A stretch of DNA of 64,000 nucleotides, from assembly GCF_009687845.1 (NCBI RefSeq), contig NZ_BLAD01000035.1, positions 210,708 through 274,707 on the forward strand, in the 5' to 3' direction. The stretch is from Acrocarpospora corrugata (GTDB lineage Bacteria > Actinomycetota > Actinomycetes > Streptosporangiales > Streptosporangiaceae). The notes under the pieces are model-generated. The model made no database searches, was not told where the DNA came from, and worked only from the letters and a program-made list of their open reading frames with translations. Positions 17,247-26,010 of the stretch are shown in pieces (position 1 is the first letter of the stretch; the number at the start of each line of letters is the position of its first letter). Both the position numbers and the translations under genes were made by a program.

Positions 17247-18103
17247 CACGGCGTGTACAGGTGCCGGGCGGCGAAGCCGAGCAGGTCGGCGGCGACCGCG
17301 AGGTCGACCGGGGCGGTCCGGCCGGGGAGCGGGGAGCGGCGTTCCACGCCGGGGTGGTAGCGGCCGAGCAGTTCCTCGGTCGGCTGCGGGGCGAGCGTCG
17401 TCGGCGCGGTCACGAAGATCGCGTGGTAGCCGGTGATCGGGCGGGTCAGCGCCTGCCAGCCGGCCAGCGCGGCGTCCCGGCTGTCCAGGTAGGTCCAGAG
17501 CTCCCTGGCGCCGGACTCGGGGGAGACCGCGTACCGGGCCGCGGTGTCGGCGAACTTGTCGCCGGGGCCGCCGAGCAGCGGGAAACGCAGGGCGACCACG
17601 GTCATCCCGTGCCGGCGCGCCATCATCGCGGCGGTGGCCTCGTCGGCCTGCTTGGACAGCCCGTACGGATCCTCGATCTGCAGCGGCAGCGCCTCGTCCA
17701 CCGGCACGTACGCCGGATGCAGCCGCCGGGCGGCCCACGGCAGCCCGAGCACGGACAGGCTGCTGGCCACCACCGCCCGGGTCACCCCGGCCCGCCCGGC
17801 CTCCTCCAGCACCACGAAGGTGGCCCGGGTGTTCCCGCAGTAGACCGCCTCGGGGGTGTCCAGCGTGGGCGCCGGGATGGCGGCCAGATGGGCCACCGCG
17901 TCCACGTCCGCGAGCGCCGCGCGCACCGTCTCCGGGTCGCCCGCGCTGCCCACCACGATCCTGTCCGCTCCGGAAATGCCGCCCGGGTCGCGCTGGTCGA
18001 GCGCGGTGGCCGCGACGCCCATGGACGCGAGCAGGCCGAGCGTGGCCCGCCCCAACCGGCCCGCTGCCCCCGTGACCAGGACCCGGCGAGGGACCTCCGC
18101 CAT
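17246..18103 (-). CDS. NAD-dependent epimerase/dehydratase-family oxidoreductase
   Basis: A 285-aa extended SDR. VLVTGAAGRLGRATLG is the Rossmann dinucleotide-binding motif, ASSLSVLG supplies the Ser and YGLSK the catalytic Tyr/Lys pair. Start ATG 18103 (MAEVPRRVLVTG) is chosen because GGAGGG lies 8 bases upstream and the Rossmann motif then starts at residue 8. Pairing with an acid-sugar dehydratase suggests oxidation of a sugar or uronate ahead of dehydration (for example uronate dehydrogenase-like activity), but this is inference. A LacI-type palindrome lies 24 bases before the start. Confidence 0.85.
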   Translation of the reverse strand: MAEVPRRVLVTGAAGRLGRATLGLLASMGVAATALDQRDPGGISGADRIVVGSAGDPETVRAALADVDAVAHLAAIPAPTLDTPEAVYCGNTRATFVVLEEAGRAGVTRAVVASSLSVLGLPWAARRLHPAYVPVDEALPLQIEDPYGLSKQADEATAAMMARRHGMTVVALRFPLLGGPGDKFADTAARYAVSPESGARELWTYLDSRDAALAGWQALTRPITGYHAIFVTAPTTLAPQPTEELLGRYHPGVERRSPLPGRTAPVDLAVAADLLGFAARHLYTP

Positions 18104-18126
18104 GCACTGCCCTCCATTTCGCGGTC

Positions 18127-18140
18127 GCAAAACGTTTTGC
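18127..18140. promoter_or_regulatory. 14-bp LacI-type operator palindrome
   Basis: GCAAAACGTTTTGC is a perfect 14-bp palindrome with central CG, the classic LacI/GalR operator form. It lies between a TACGAT -10-like hexamer (18147-18142, minus strand) and the GGAGGG ribosome-binding site of the oxidoreductase. A bound repressor would cover the transcription start. Neither LacI-type regulator in the window can be assigned to it by sequence alone. Confidence 0.65.
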
Positions 18141-18236
18141 CATCGTAGGGTGACCCGATCCAACCGGCATTGTCAATGCTCAGCCGCTAATGATCTTGCA
18201 TTCGATGGCGAGATGTTCCAGATAGTAACGATCTTG

Positions 18237-18251
18237 ATACATCCGATGAAT
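18237..18251. promoter_or_regulatory. Fucose-region box 1
   Basis: ATACATCCGATGAAT matches the recurring box ATACATCSGATGTAT at 14 of 15 positions. It lies in the 540-bp gap between the divergent oxidoreductase (start 18103) and GH95-like gene (start 18644). Confidence 0.55.
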
Positions 18252-18378
18252 GCACAGATTGTTGCCAGCAGTTTCAGCTGCACTTCGACAAAAATCGCCG
18301 CAGCTCGCCCCTGGTGTCGGGCATTCCTGATCGATTTTGTTGGATAAGTAGACAGCCAGCAGGCTATTGACGCCTCAA

Positions 18379-18393
18379 AGACATCCAATGTTA
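18379..18393. promoter_or_regulatory. Fucose-region box 2 (weaker)
   Basis: AGACATCCAATGTTA matches the consensus at about 11 of 15 positions and keeps the ACAT-ATGT symmetry. It is the nearer box to the GH95-like gene, 251 bases before its start. Confidence 0.4.
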
Positions 18394-18643
18394 ACTGCGC
18401 CTGACAGTCCCGAACTGGTGTTGGTGCGATGGCCTAGGCCGCTGATCACCAGTGGTGCACATCGGGTCTGTGCTGCGCAGAGGGGCCTTCGGGCCGTACC
18501 CCGGTCGCCGATTGCCGGGCGTGCGGCTCGTGGCCCCTCTGCCAGGCTCTGCGTCCCCCCACCCGATCGCCCAGAGTCACGCATTGCGGCGCCAATTCGT
18601 GCACGACCCCGCAACCTTTCGCTGGTCGCGAGGAAGCGAGATC
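18394..18643. other. Long 5' region of the GH95-like gene, no recognised element
   Basis: About 250 bases between box 2 and the start codon. The frame of the downstream gene is open through much of it, but codon content is irregular and no signal peptide-like start occurs before ATG 18644. The chosen ATG has AGGAAG 7 bases upstream. I see no hairpin or known riboswitch here. Confidence 0.4.
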
Positions 18644-21600
18644 ATGTCAATGAGGCTTCAACGAATCCTGCTGGTGTCCGTGCTGGCCGGTGGTCTGGGG
18701 TTGACGGGCGTGTCCACGCCGGCCGTGGCCTCCACCACCGACCACGCCTTCGACCAGGCCGGCGGCACGCTCAATGTGAACTACGCGGCTTACATGGCCA
18801 AACACGACCTCGTGTACAACCGCCCCAACACCAACCCGGCGCACGGGCTCACGGTCGGCAACGGCAAGACCGGCGCGATGGTCTGGCAGCAGAACGGCCT
18901 CACCATGCAGGTCGGCGGCGTGGACCTGTCCCAGCAGTCGGCCTTTGGGGCCGGCACCCTGAATCTGCGGACCACCCCCGCGATGGACGCCGGCTACAGC
19001 ACCTACCAGCAGCGCCTCTCGCTCTACGACGGCACGCTGACCACCAAGTACGACAACAACCGCACCGTGACGGTGATGGGCTCGCCCAACTCCGAGGTGA
19101 TGGGCATCCACGTGGACGACAGCCGGACCGGGCTGTCCAACATCACGTTCGAGCTGAGCATGTGGGACCCGAACACGGTCCAGAACATGGCCGACGTGCC
19201 CGACCTCAACACCTGGCGGAACATCACCTCCTTCGCGGACGCCACCGCCGGCGGGATCAGCCGCGGTCAGACCGACGCGAACAACTTCGGCTACACCCTG
19301 GCCGCCAGCGTCGAGGGCGCGAACTTCACCACCCAGGCGGTCAACAACCGCACGGTCCGGTTCACCGTCACCCCGACCGCCAGCTACACCATCTGGTTCA
19401 CCGCGGCCAGCCGGATCAACTCGCCCGGCCTCAACTCGGTGACCCAGGCGCGCAACCAGCTGACCGCGGTCAAGTCCACCGGCTACAACACCACGTTCAC
19501 CAATTACAAGAACTGGTGGCACGCGTTCTGGGCTAAGTCGTTCGTGCAGTACTCCAACGGCTCGCGGGACGCGGACTACATGGAGAACGTGTACTACCTG
19601 AGCACGTACATGATCGCGTCCGCCGGTTTCGGCAACTACCCGGCGCATTTCATCAACGGCGTGTTCCGGTCGACGCAGGATCAGACGAAGTGGAGCAACG
19701 CGTACTGGTACTGGAACCAGCGCGACGTCTATTACTCCTTCCTGGCGTCCAATCACACGGACATGTACAACGTGTTCAACCGGTTGCAGAGCCGGAATTA
19801 CAACGCGCTGAAGGCGTTCACCCAGACCCGGTACGGCATCGACGGCCTCTGGGTGCCCGAGACGATGGGCTGGGACGGCAACGCGCGCGGCACCATCAAC
19901 AGCGACTACACCAAGAACATCTTCTCCACCGGTCCCGAGGCCGCGTACAGCATGTACCTGCAGTACCGCTACACCAACGACCTCAACTACCTGCAGACGG
20001 TCGCCTACCCGTACATGCGCGAGGCCACCAAGTTCTACAAGTCGATGCTGTCCTTCGACAGCGCGACCGGTAAGTACTACATGGCCAACTCCAACTCGCA
20101 CGAGACCTACTGGAACGTGCGGAACGCGATCACCGACCTCACCTCGGTGAAGATGCTGTTCCCGCTGACCATCGCGGTCAGCCAGCAGCTGGGCCTGGAC
20201 GCGAACCTGCGCGGCGACTGGCAGAACATCCTGAACAACCTGGTCGCCTACAACATCGCCAACAACGCCTACCAGCCGCACCAGCCGCCGATCTCGCAGA
20301 CCCGCAACAACGAGAACGTGGCCGCGGAGATCATCTGGCCGTACGACCTGACCGGCATCGGCTACCCGGACTACCAGACCGCGCTGAACACCTGGAACGT
20401 CCGGCCGCACCCGTACGGCAACGTCTGGGCCAACGACGCCGCGCAGGCCGCCCGCCTGGGCCTGGGCGACCAGACCTACAACGGCATGAAGACCATGCTG
20501 CAGAAGTACCAGAACTACCCGAACGGCATGACCAACAACACCAACGGCGTGTTCGAGTACCTCGGCGTGCACCTGGTGGCCATGAACGAGGCTCTGATGC
20601 AGAGCTACAACGACAAGATCAGGGTCTTCCCTGCGGTCCCGGGCGACTCCACCTTCGTCGGCAAGTTCACCCTGCTCGCCAAGGACGGCCACCTGGTCAG
20701 CTCCGAGCGCGAGGGCGGCGAGATCAAGTACGTCGGCCTCAAGTCCCTGTACGGCAAGCAGGCCACCGTGGTCAACCCGTGGGGCACCCAGCAGGTCCGG
20801 GTCCGCCGCACCTCCGACAACGCGATCATCACCACCAGCTCGGCCGCCGAGATCAGCTTCGCCACCGCGGCGAACACGGTCTACGTGGTGGAGCGCACCG
20901 CCAAGCTGCTGTCCGCCTACAGCTCCACCCAGCTGACCGGCACCGCCAACCAGGTCGCCAAGGCCCTGTCCGGCACCGCCTCCACGCTGGGCCTGAACGG
21001 CACCGGCACGCCCGGCCTGATCAACAACACCCAGCTCACGTACGACGCCAACTGGCACCTGACCACCGCCCGCGGCTACGGCGACTACAACGACGACACC
21101 CACCACAGCAACACCGTGAACGCCGCCGCGACCTACACCTTCACCGGCACCGGGATCGAGATCCTGTCCGAGCGGTTCAGCGACATGGGCAACATCGACG
21201 TCTACATCGACAATGTGTTCCAGCAGAACGTGAACCTGAACGCCTCCGGCGCCCGCCAGGTGCAGCAGGTGGTCTACGCCAAGACCGGCCTGACCAACGC
21301 CCAGCACACCCTCCGGGTGGTCAACAAGACCACCTCGGTGGGCATGATCGACGCACTCCGGGTCACCACCGGCGGCACACCGACCGGCACGGTCGTCGCC
21401 CTGCGCGCCCGCGCCAACAACCTGTACGTCACCGCGGCCGAAGGCGCCTCCCTGATCGCCAACGCGAGCACCGTCGGCACCGGTCAGCGGTTCGAGCGGG
21501 TCGACCTGGGCGGCGGCAACATCGCCCTGCGGGCCCTGGTCAACAACCAGTTCGTGGCGGCGGAGAACGCCGGCGCGGCACCGCTGATCGCCAACCGCCC

Positions 21601-21775
21601 GTCGGCCGGCTCCTGGGAGACCTTCGCCCTGGTCACCAACCCCGACGGCTCGGTCAGCCTGCGGGCCACGGTCAACAGCATGTACGTCTGCGCGGACGGG
21701 GGCGGCGCCCAGCCGCTCATCGCCAACCGGGCAGCCATCGGACCATGGGAGCAGTTCGACCTGATACCGAGCTGA
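18644..21775 (+). CDS. Secreted GH95-like glycosidase with accessory CBM and fascin-like trefoil
   Basis: A 1043-aa exported enzyme. The signal peptide is MSMRLQRILLVSVLAGGLGL (~1-30). Residues ~45-270 form a beta-sandwich domain opening with AHGLTVGNGKTGAMVWQQNG. Residues ~280-720 look like an (alpha/alpha)6 barrel with WNQRDVYYSFLASNH and GIDGLWVPETMGW; this order fits GH95 alpha-L-fucosidases and relatives, but I cannot assign catalytic residues. An accessory module (~795-910, FTGTGIEILSERFSDMGNID) is shared with the GH29 pseudogene at 45.3 kb. The last ~130 residues are a three-repeat fascin-like beta-trefoil (LRARANNLYVTAAEG, LRALVNNQFVAAENA, LRATVNSMYVCADGG) that probably binds carbohydrate. 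Boxes upstream and fuconate dehydratase downstream suggest fucoside release outside the cell. Confidence 0.75.
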   Translation: MSMRLQRILLVSVLAGGLGLTGVSTPAVASTTDHAFDQAGGTLNVNYAAYMAKHDLVYNRPNTNPAHGLTVGNGKTGAMVWQQNGLTMQVGGVDLSQQSAFGAGTLNLRTTPAMDAGYSTYQQRLSLYDGTLTTKYDNNRTVTVMGSPNSEVMGIHVDDSRTGLSNITFELSMWDPNTVQNMADVPDLNTWRNITSFADATAGGISRGQTDANNFGYTLAASVEGANFTTQAVNNRTVRFTVTPTASYTIWFTAASRINSPGLNSVTQARNQLTAVKSTGYNTTFTNYKNWWHAFWAKSFVQYSNGSRDADYMENVYYLSTYMIASAGFGNYPAHFINGVFRSTQDQTKWSNAYWYWNQRDVYYSFLASNHTDMYNVFNRLQSRNYNALKAFTQTRYGIDGLWVPETMGWDGNARGTINSDYTKNIFSTGPEAAYSMYLQYRYTNDLNYLQTVAYPYMREATKFYKSMLSFDSATGKYYMANSNSHETYWNVRNAITDLTSVKMLFPLTIAVSQQLGLDANLRGDWQNILNNLVAYNIANNAYQPHQPPISQTRNNENVAAEIIWPYDLTGIGYPDYQTALNTWNVRPHPYGNVWANDAAQAARLGLGDQTYNGMKTMLQKYQNYPNGMTNNTNGVFEYLGVHLVAMNEALMQSYNDKIRVFPAVPGDSTFVGKFTLLAKDGHLVSSEREGGEIKYVGLKSLYGKQATVVNPWGTQQVRVRRTSDNAIITTSSAAEISFATAANTVYVVERTAKLLSAYSSTQLTGTANQVAKALSGTASTLGLNGTGTPGLINNTQLTYDANWHLTTARGYGDYNDDTHHSNTVNAAATYTFTGTGIEILSERFSDMGNIDVYIDNVFQQNVNLNASGARQVQQVVYAKTGLTNAQHTLRVVNKTTSVGMIDALRVTTGGTPTGTVVALRARANNLYVTAAEGASLIANASTVGTGQRFERVDLGGGNIALRALVNNQFVAAENAGAAPLIANRPSAGSWETFALVTNPDGSVSLRATVNSMYVCADGGGAQPLIANRAAIGPWEQFDLIPS

Positions 21776-21806
21776 TACCCGCACACATCTTCAAATCGTC
21801 TAATGT

Positions 21807-21838
21807 CCGACCGGCGGTGGTTTTCCACCGCCGGTCGG
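21807..21838. terminator. Strong hairpin terminator after the GH95-like gene
   Basis: CCGACCGGCGGTGG and CCACCGCCGGTCGG pair perfectly over 14 bp around a TTTT loop. There is no T-run afterwards, as is common for actinobacterial terminators. It separates the glycosidase gene from the fuconate dehydratase promoter region. Confidence 0.75.
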
Positions 21839-21864
21839 CGGCGTTCCCAGGGGTTCACGCCAAT

Positions 21865-21879
21865 AGTCATCCGATGTAT
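21865..21879. promoter_or_regulatory. Fucose-region box 3
   Basis: AGTCATCCGATGTAT matches the consensus ATACATCSGATGTAT at 13 of 15 positions. With box 4, 68 bases downstream, it flanks a TTGACG hexamer (21893-21898), an arrangement that could support repression by looping. Confidence 0.55.
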
Positions 21880-21932
21880 TCTCGACCCGCCTCTTGACGT
21901 AACTCCGTAGTAAACGGCATGATTTAGAGACG

Positions 21933-21947
21933 AAACATCGGATGTAT
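21933..21947. promoter_or_regulatory. Fucose-region box 4
   Basis: AAACATCGGATGTAT contains the full 11-bp palindromic core ACATCGGATGT. It is the best-conserved copy near the fuconate dehydratase operon and lies just before the ribosome-binding site of the candidate 63-aa leader frame. Confidence 0.6.
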
Positions 21948-21958
21948 GGAGAGTCTCT

Positions 21959-22150
21959 GTGGAGCTGCTGCGTGCCGGACCGGCGACCGCCGGTCAAGCG
22001 TCAAGTGCCGAAATGCTCGTGGACGGTGGCCAGAACAGCGCACTCCGCGAAGTAATCGGATCTTTTCCCGATCGTGTCTGGAAACGTGACCTGAGTTTCC
22101 CGTATCGGAACGCGCGGATAAGTCCGATGTATCGGGCCGGAACCCGATGA
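21959..22150 (+). CDS. Candidate 63-aa upstream reading frame coupled to fuconate dehydratase
   Basis: GTG 21959 has GGAGAG 7 bases upstream. The frame stops at TGA 22148-22150, overlapping the dehydratase ATG as ATGA. The dehydratase has only a poor ribosome-binding site of its own, so coupling would explain its translation. The peptide ([20 protein letters not shown]...) matches nothing I recognise, and its 3' part contains box 5. It may be a leader or a chance frame. Confidence 0.3.
   Translation: MELLRAGPATAGQASSAEMLVDGGQNSALREVIGSFPDRVWKRDLSFPYRNARISPMYRAGTR
22118..22132. promoter_or_regulatory. Fucose-region box 5
   Basis: ATAAGTCCGATGTAT matches the consensus at 13 of 15 positions and lies 15 bases upstream of the fuconate dehydratase start codon. 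A protein bound here would block translation initiation or early transcription. Confidence 0.45.
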
Positions 22151-23448
22151 GGGTCGTCGCGCTGGAGACTCACGACATCCGGTTCCCGACCTCGGCCGAG
22201 CTGGACGGCTCCGACGCCATGAACCCCGATCCGGACTACTCCGCCGCCTACGTGGTGCTCCGCACCGAGGACGGCGACCGGGGCCACGGGTTCGCCTTCA
22301 CCATCGGGCGCGGCAACGACGTGCAGACCACCGCGATCAAGGCGCTGGAGCCGTACGTGGTGGGCCGGGACTGCTCCGACCTGGGCGCGGTCTACCGCGA
22401 CATCGTCGGCGACTCGCAGCTGCGCTGGCTGGGCCCAGAGAAGGGCGTCATGCACATGGCCATCTCGGCCGTGATCAACGCCCTCTGGGACCTGCGCGCC
22501 AAGCTGGCCGGCAAGCCGCTCTGGCTGCTGCTGGCCGAGCTGAGCCCCGAAGAGGTCGTCGACCTGATCGACTTCCGTTACATCACCGACGCGCTCACCC
22601 CGCAGCAGGCGCTGGAGATCCTGCGCGCCGCCGAACCCGGCAAGCAGGCCAGGATCGAGAAGCTGCGCGCCGACGGGTACCCCGCCTACGCGACCTCGCC
22701 CGGCTGGCTCGGCTACGACGACGACAAGCTGCGCCGCCTCTGCAAGGAGGCGCTCGACGACGGCTTCACCCAGATCAAGCTGAAGGTCGGCGCCGACCTG
22801 GACGACGACCTGCGCCGGATGCGGATCGCCCGCGAGGTCTGCGGGCCCGGCTTCCCGATCGCCGTCGACGCCAACCAGCGCTGGGACGTGGACTCCGCGA
22901 TCGAGTGGGTCCGCGCGCTGGCCGAGTTCGAGCCGTGGTGGGTGGAGGAGCCGACCAGCCCGGACGACATGCTCGGCCACGCCACCATCGCCAGGGAGAT
23001 CGCCCCGATCCCGGTCGCCACCGGCGAGCACGTGCAGAACCGGATCGTCTTCAAACAGCTTCTGCAGGCCAACGCCATATCCTTCCTGCAGCTGGACGCC
23101 GCGCGGGTGGGCGGCGTCAACGAGAACATCGCCATCCTGCTGCTCGCGGCCAGGTTCGGCGTGCCGGTCTGCCCGCACGCGGGCGGGGTCGGTCTGTGCG
23201 AGCTGGTCCAGCATCTGGCCATGTTCGACTTCGTCGCGGTGAGCGGTTCCATGGAAGGCCGTGTCATCGAGTACATCGACCACCTGCACGAGCACTTCGT
23301 GGATCCGGTCGTGATCGAGAACGGCAGCTATGTCGCTCCCCGCGCGCCGGGGTTCAGTTCGGCCCTGCGGGCGGAGTCGCTCGCCGAGTTCGCGTACCCG
23401 TGGGGCCCGGTCTGGAACACCGCCAATGAATCACCCCCCATTTCCTGA
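22147..23448 (+). CDS. L-fuconate dehydratase
   Basis: A 433-aa enolase-superfamily enzyme that converts L-fuconate to 2-keto-3-deoxy-L-fuconate, a step of the non-phosphorylating fucose pathway. The call rests on strong family-specific stretches: [40 protein letters not shown] and [19 protein letters not shown], as in FucD/ENOSF1 proteins. Superfamily active-site elements are IKLKVGAD (base Lys), AVDANQRWD (Asp), [10 protein letters not shown] (Glu), ATGEHVQNR (Glu) and CPHAGG (His). It is followed after 13 bases by a sugar-binding protein and importer genes. Other pathway enzymes (fucose dehydrogenase, lactonase, aldolase or KDF dehydrogenase) are not obvious in the window. Confidence 0.93.
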   Translation: MRVVALETHDIRFPTSAELDGSDAMNPDPDYSAAYVVLRTEDGDRGHGFAFTIGRGNDVQTTAIKALEPYVVGRDCSDLGAVYRDIVGDSQLRWLGPEKGVMHMAISAVINALWDLRAKLAGKPLWLLLAELSPEEVVDLIDFRYITDALTPQQALEILRAAEPGKQARIEKLRADGYPAYATSPGWLGYDDDKLRRLCKEALDDGFTQIKLKVGADLDDDLRRMRIAREVCGPGFPIAVDANQRWDVDSAIEWVRALAEFEPWWVEEPTSPDDMLGHATIAREIAPIPVATGEHVQNRIVFKQLLQANAISFLQLDAARVGGVNENIAILLLAARFGVPVCPHAGGVGLCELVQHLAMFDFVAVSGSMEGRVIEYIDHLHEHFVDPVVIENGSYVAPRAPGFSSALRAESLAEFAYPWGPVWNTANESPPIS

Positions 23449-23461
23449 AAGGCAAATCGGC

Positions 23462-24517
23462 ATGAAAAACCTATCTGTCGCGGCGAGCGTCACCCTGCTC
23501 GCGCTCGCGCTCGCCGCTTGCGGGTCCTCGGACCCCGCTCCCACCACGGCGGGCGATGGCGCCTCCGCGCCGGCCGCTGCCGCCGGAGGGAAGGTGGGCG
23601 TGGACTTCCCGCGCGCCGACTCCGACTTCTGGAACTCCTATAACAAGTACGTCCCGGAGATGGCCACCGAGGCCAGCCTCGAACTGATGCCCCCCACCAA
23701 CTCGCAGAACGACATCGCGAAGCTGGTCGCCAACACCCAGGCGCTGGTCAGCCAGGGCGCCAAGGCCATGATCATGGCCCCCCAGGACACCGGCGCCATC
23801 GCCGCCACCCTGGACCAGCTGGCCGAGAAGAAGATCCCGGTGGTCACCGTGGACACCCGCCCCGACAAGGGCAACGTCTACATGGTCGTGCGCGCCGACA
23901 ACAAGGCGTACGGCACCAAGGCCTGCGAGTTCCTCGGCGAGCAGCTCGGCGGCAAGGGCAAGGTCGTCCAGCTGATGGGCGCGCTCTCCTCGATCAACGG
24001 CCGCGACCGGGCCGAGGCCTTCCGCGACTGCATGAAGACCAAGTTCCCCGGAATCACCGTCTTCGAGGAGCCCACCGAGTGGGAGGGCACCAAGGCCGCC
24101 TCCATGCTGCAGACCCGCCTGGAGCAGCACCCCGACATCAAGGGCATCTACATGCACGCCGGCGGTGTGCACCTGGCCCCCACCCTGCAGGTGCTGAAGG
24201 CCAAGAACCTGCTCGTCCCGCCGACCGACCCCAAGCACGTCTTCGTGGTCTCCAACGACGGCATCCCGCAGGAGTTCGCCGCCATCCGGGCCGGTGAGAT
24301 CGACGCCACCGTGTCCCAGCCGGCCGACCTCTACGCCAAGTACGCGGTCTTCTACGCCAAGGCGGCCGTGGAGGGCAAGACCTTCCAGCCCGGCCCGACC
24401 GACCACGACAGCACGATCATCCAGCTCCCCAACGGGCTGGAGGACCAGCTGCCGGCTCCCCTCGTCACCAAGGACAACGTTGACGACCCCAACCTCTGGG
24501 GTAACCAGGTCAAGTAA
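23462..24517 (+). CDS. Sugar-binding lipoprotein, RbsB type (probable fucose importer)
   Basis: A 351-aa periplasmic-binding-type lipoprotein. The signal MKNLSVAASVTLLALALAAC gives the lipidated Cys at residue 20. The type-1 binding fold is shown by GAKAMIMAPQDTGAIAATLD, IPVVTVDTRPDKGNVYMVVR and VVQLMGALSSINGRDRAEAF. Start ATG 23462 has AAAGG upstream. Its stop overlaps the ATPase start (TAATG). Position after fuconate dehydratase suggests L-fucose or a related deoxysugar as ligand. Confidence 0.92.
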   Translation: MKNLSVAASVTLLALALAACGSSDPAPTTAGDGASAPAAAAGGKVGVDFPRADSDFWNSYNKYVPEMATEASLELMPPTNSQNDIAKLVANTQALVSQGAKAMIMAPQDTGAIAATLDQLAEKKIPVVTVDTRPDKGNVYMVVRADNKAYGTKACEFLGEQLGGKGKVVQLMGALSSINGRDRAEAFRDCMKTKFPGITVFEEPTEWEGTKAASMLQTRLEQHPDIKGIYMHAGGVHLAPTLQVLKAKNLLVPPTDPKHVFVVSNDGIPQEFAAIRAGEIDATVSQPADLYAKYAVFYAKAAVEGKTFQPGPTDHDSTIIQLPNGLEDQLPAPLVTKDNVDDPNLWGNQVK

Positions 24518-26010
24518 TGACATCTACTGAATTGGCGGTGGTCGAAGCGCGCGGTATCACCAAGCGCTTCGGCCCCACCGTCGCCCTCGACAACGCCGGC
24601 ATCTGCATCAGAGCCGGTGAGACCCACGCCCTCGTCGGCCGGAACGGGGCGGGCAAGTCCACCCTGGTCTCCATCCTCACCGGCCTGCAGCGCCCCGACC
24701 TGGGCGAGGTGCTCTTCGCCGGGGAGCCCGCGCCGCCGCTGGCCGACCGGGACGCCTGGCGCAGCCGGGTCGCCTGCGTCTACCAGCGCTCGACCATCAT
24801 CCCGGCGCTCACGGTCGCGGAGAACCTGTTCATCAACCGGCAGACCGAGGGCCGGCTGATCAACTGGCGCGGCCTGCGGGCCCGCGCCCAGGCCGTCCTG
24901 GACCAGTACGGCGTCGCCATCGACGCCGGCAGCCAGGCCGGGGACCTGAGCATCGAGCAGCGCCAGCTGGTCGAGATCGCCCGCGCCCTCTCCTTCGGCG
25001 CGCGCTTCATCATCCTGGACGAACCCACCGCCCAGCTCGACGGCCCGGCCATCAGCCGCCTGTTCGACCGGATGCGGGCCCTGCGCGAGCAGGGCGTCAC
25101 GATGATGTTCATCTCGCACCACCTGGAGGAGGTCTACGAGGTCTGCCAGACCGTCACCGTGTTCCGGGACGCCAGGCACGTGGTCACCAGCCCGGTGCCC
25201 CAGCTCCCGCACGACGCGCTGGTCACGGCGATGACCGGCGAGGCCACCGCCAGCTACGAGGCCCGCGTCCGCAAGGTGCCGGCCAAGGCGCCGGTGGTGC
25301 TGGCCGTCTCCGGGCTCGGACTGGCCGACCGCTTCCGCGAGGTGGACCTCAAGGTCCGGGCGGGGGAGATCGTCGGGCTCGCGGGCTCGGGCAGCAGCGG
25401 CAAGGTGGGCCTGGCCGAGAGCCTGGTCGGCCTGCGCCGCCCGGACACCGGCACGATCACCGTCAACGGCGTGACCCCGCGCCCCGGCGACGTGCCGTCC
25501 GCGCTCAAGGCCGGCCTCGGGTTCGTCCCGCAGGACCGGCATCATCAGGGCTTCGTCCCGCTGCTGTCGATCGCCGAGAACGCCACCATACCGATCGCCC
25601 ACAAGCTGGGCCGGTTCGGGACGATCTCGTCGGCGCGCCGCCGTACCACGGCGGCGGGCATGATCGAACGACTGGACATCAAGACCACCGGGCCCGACCA
25701 GCCGGTCGGCGACCTGTCCGGCGGCAACGCGCAGAAGGTCGTGCTGGCCCGCGCGCTGGCCGACGACCCGTCCGCGCTGGTGGTGATCAACCCCACCGCC
25801 GGGGTGGACATCAAGGCCAAGCGGGCGCTGCTCGGCTCGGTGGAGGACGCGGCGGCCCGCGGCGCGGGCGCCATCCTGGTCTCCGACGAGCTGGACGACC
25901 TGCGCATCTGCGACCGGGTGCTGGTCATGTTCCACGGCAGAGTGACGAAGGAATTGCCACGAGGCTGGACCGATGGCGAACTCGTGGCGGCGATGGAAGG
26001 TATCGACTAA
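24517..26010 (+). CDS. Sugar ABC transporter ATPase, RbsA/MglA type (two domains)
   Basis: A 497-aa tandem ATPase of a CUT2 importer. Domain 1 has Walker A GRNGAGKST (~residue 42), signature LSIEQRQLVEIARAL and Walker B FIILDEPTAQLD. Domain 2 (~265-497) has a modified P-loop GSGSSGKVG and a good signature LSGGNAQKVVLARAL. Its Walker B reads LVVINPTAGVD, so the usual Asp-Glu pair is replaced by Ile-Asn. The second site therefore probably cannot hydrolyse ATP, which is an exaggerated form of the asymmetry known in RbsA-type proteins. It overlaps both neighbours by one base. Confidence 0.92.
   Translation: MTSTELAVVEARGITKRFGPTVALDNAGICIRAGETHALVGRNGAGKSTLVSILTGLQRPDLGEVLFAGEPAPPLADRDAWRSRVACVYQRSTIIPALTVAENLFINRQTEGRLINWRGLRARAQAVLDQYGVAIDAGSQAGDLSIEQRQLVEIARALSFGARFIILDEPTAQLDGPAISRLFDRMRALREQGVTMMFISHHLEEVYEVCQTVTVFRDARHVVTSPVPQLPHDALVTAMTGEATASYEARVRKVPAKAPVVLAVSGLGLADRFREVDLKVRAGEIVGLAGSGSSGKVGLAESLVGLRRPDTGTITVNGVTPRPGDVPSALKAGLGFVPQDRHHQGFVPLLSIAENATIPIAHKLGRFGTISSARRRTTAAGMIERLDIKTTGPDQPVGDLSGGNAQKVVLARALADDPSALVVINPTAGVDIKAKRALLGSVEDAAARGAGAILVSDELDDLRICDRVLVMFHGRVTKELPRGWTDGELVAAMEGID

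Noticed and set aside
18173-18388. A 71-codon minus-strand frame in the gap before the GH95-like gene
   Set aside because: It contains boxes 1 and 2, has no ribosome-binding site, and its AT-rich composition fits regulatory DNA rather than a gene.
18647-21784. A 1045-codon open frame on the minus strand
   Set aside because: Antisense shadow of the GH95-like gene; Val/Gly/Asp/Arg-rich low-complexity sequence without any domain.
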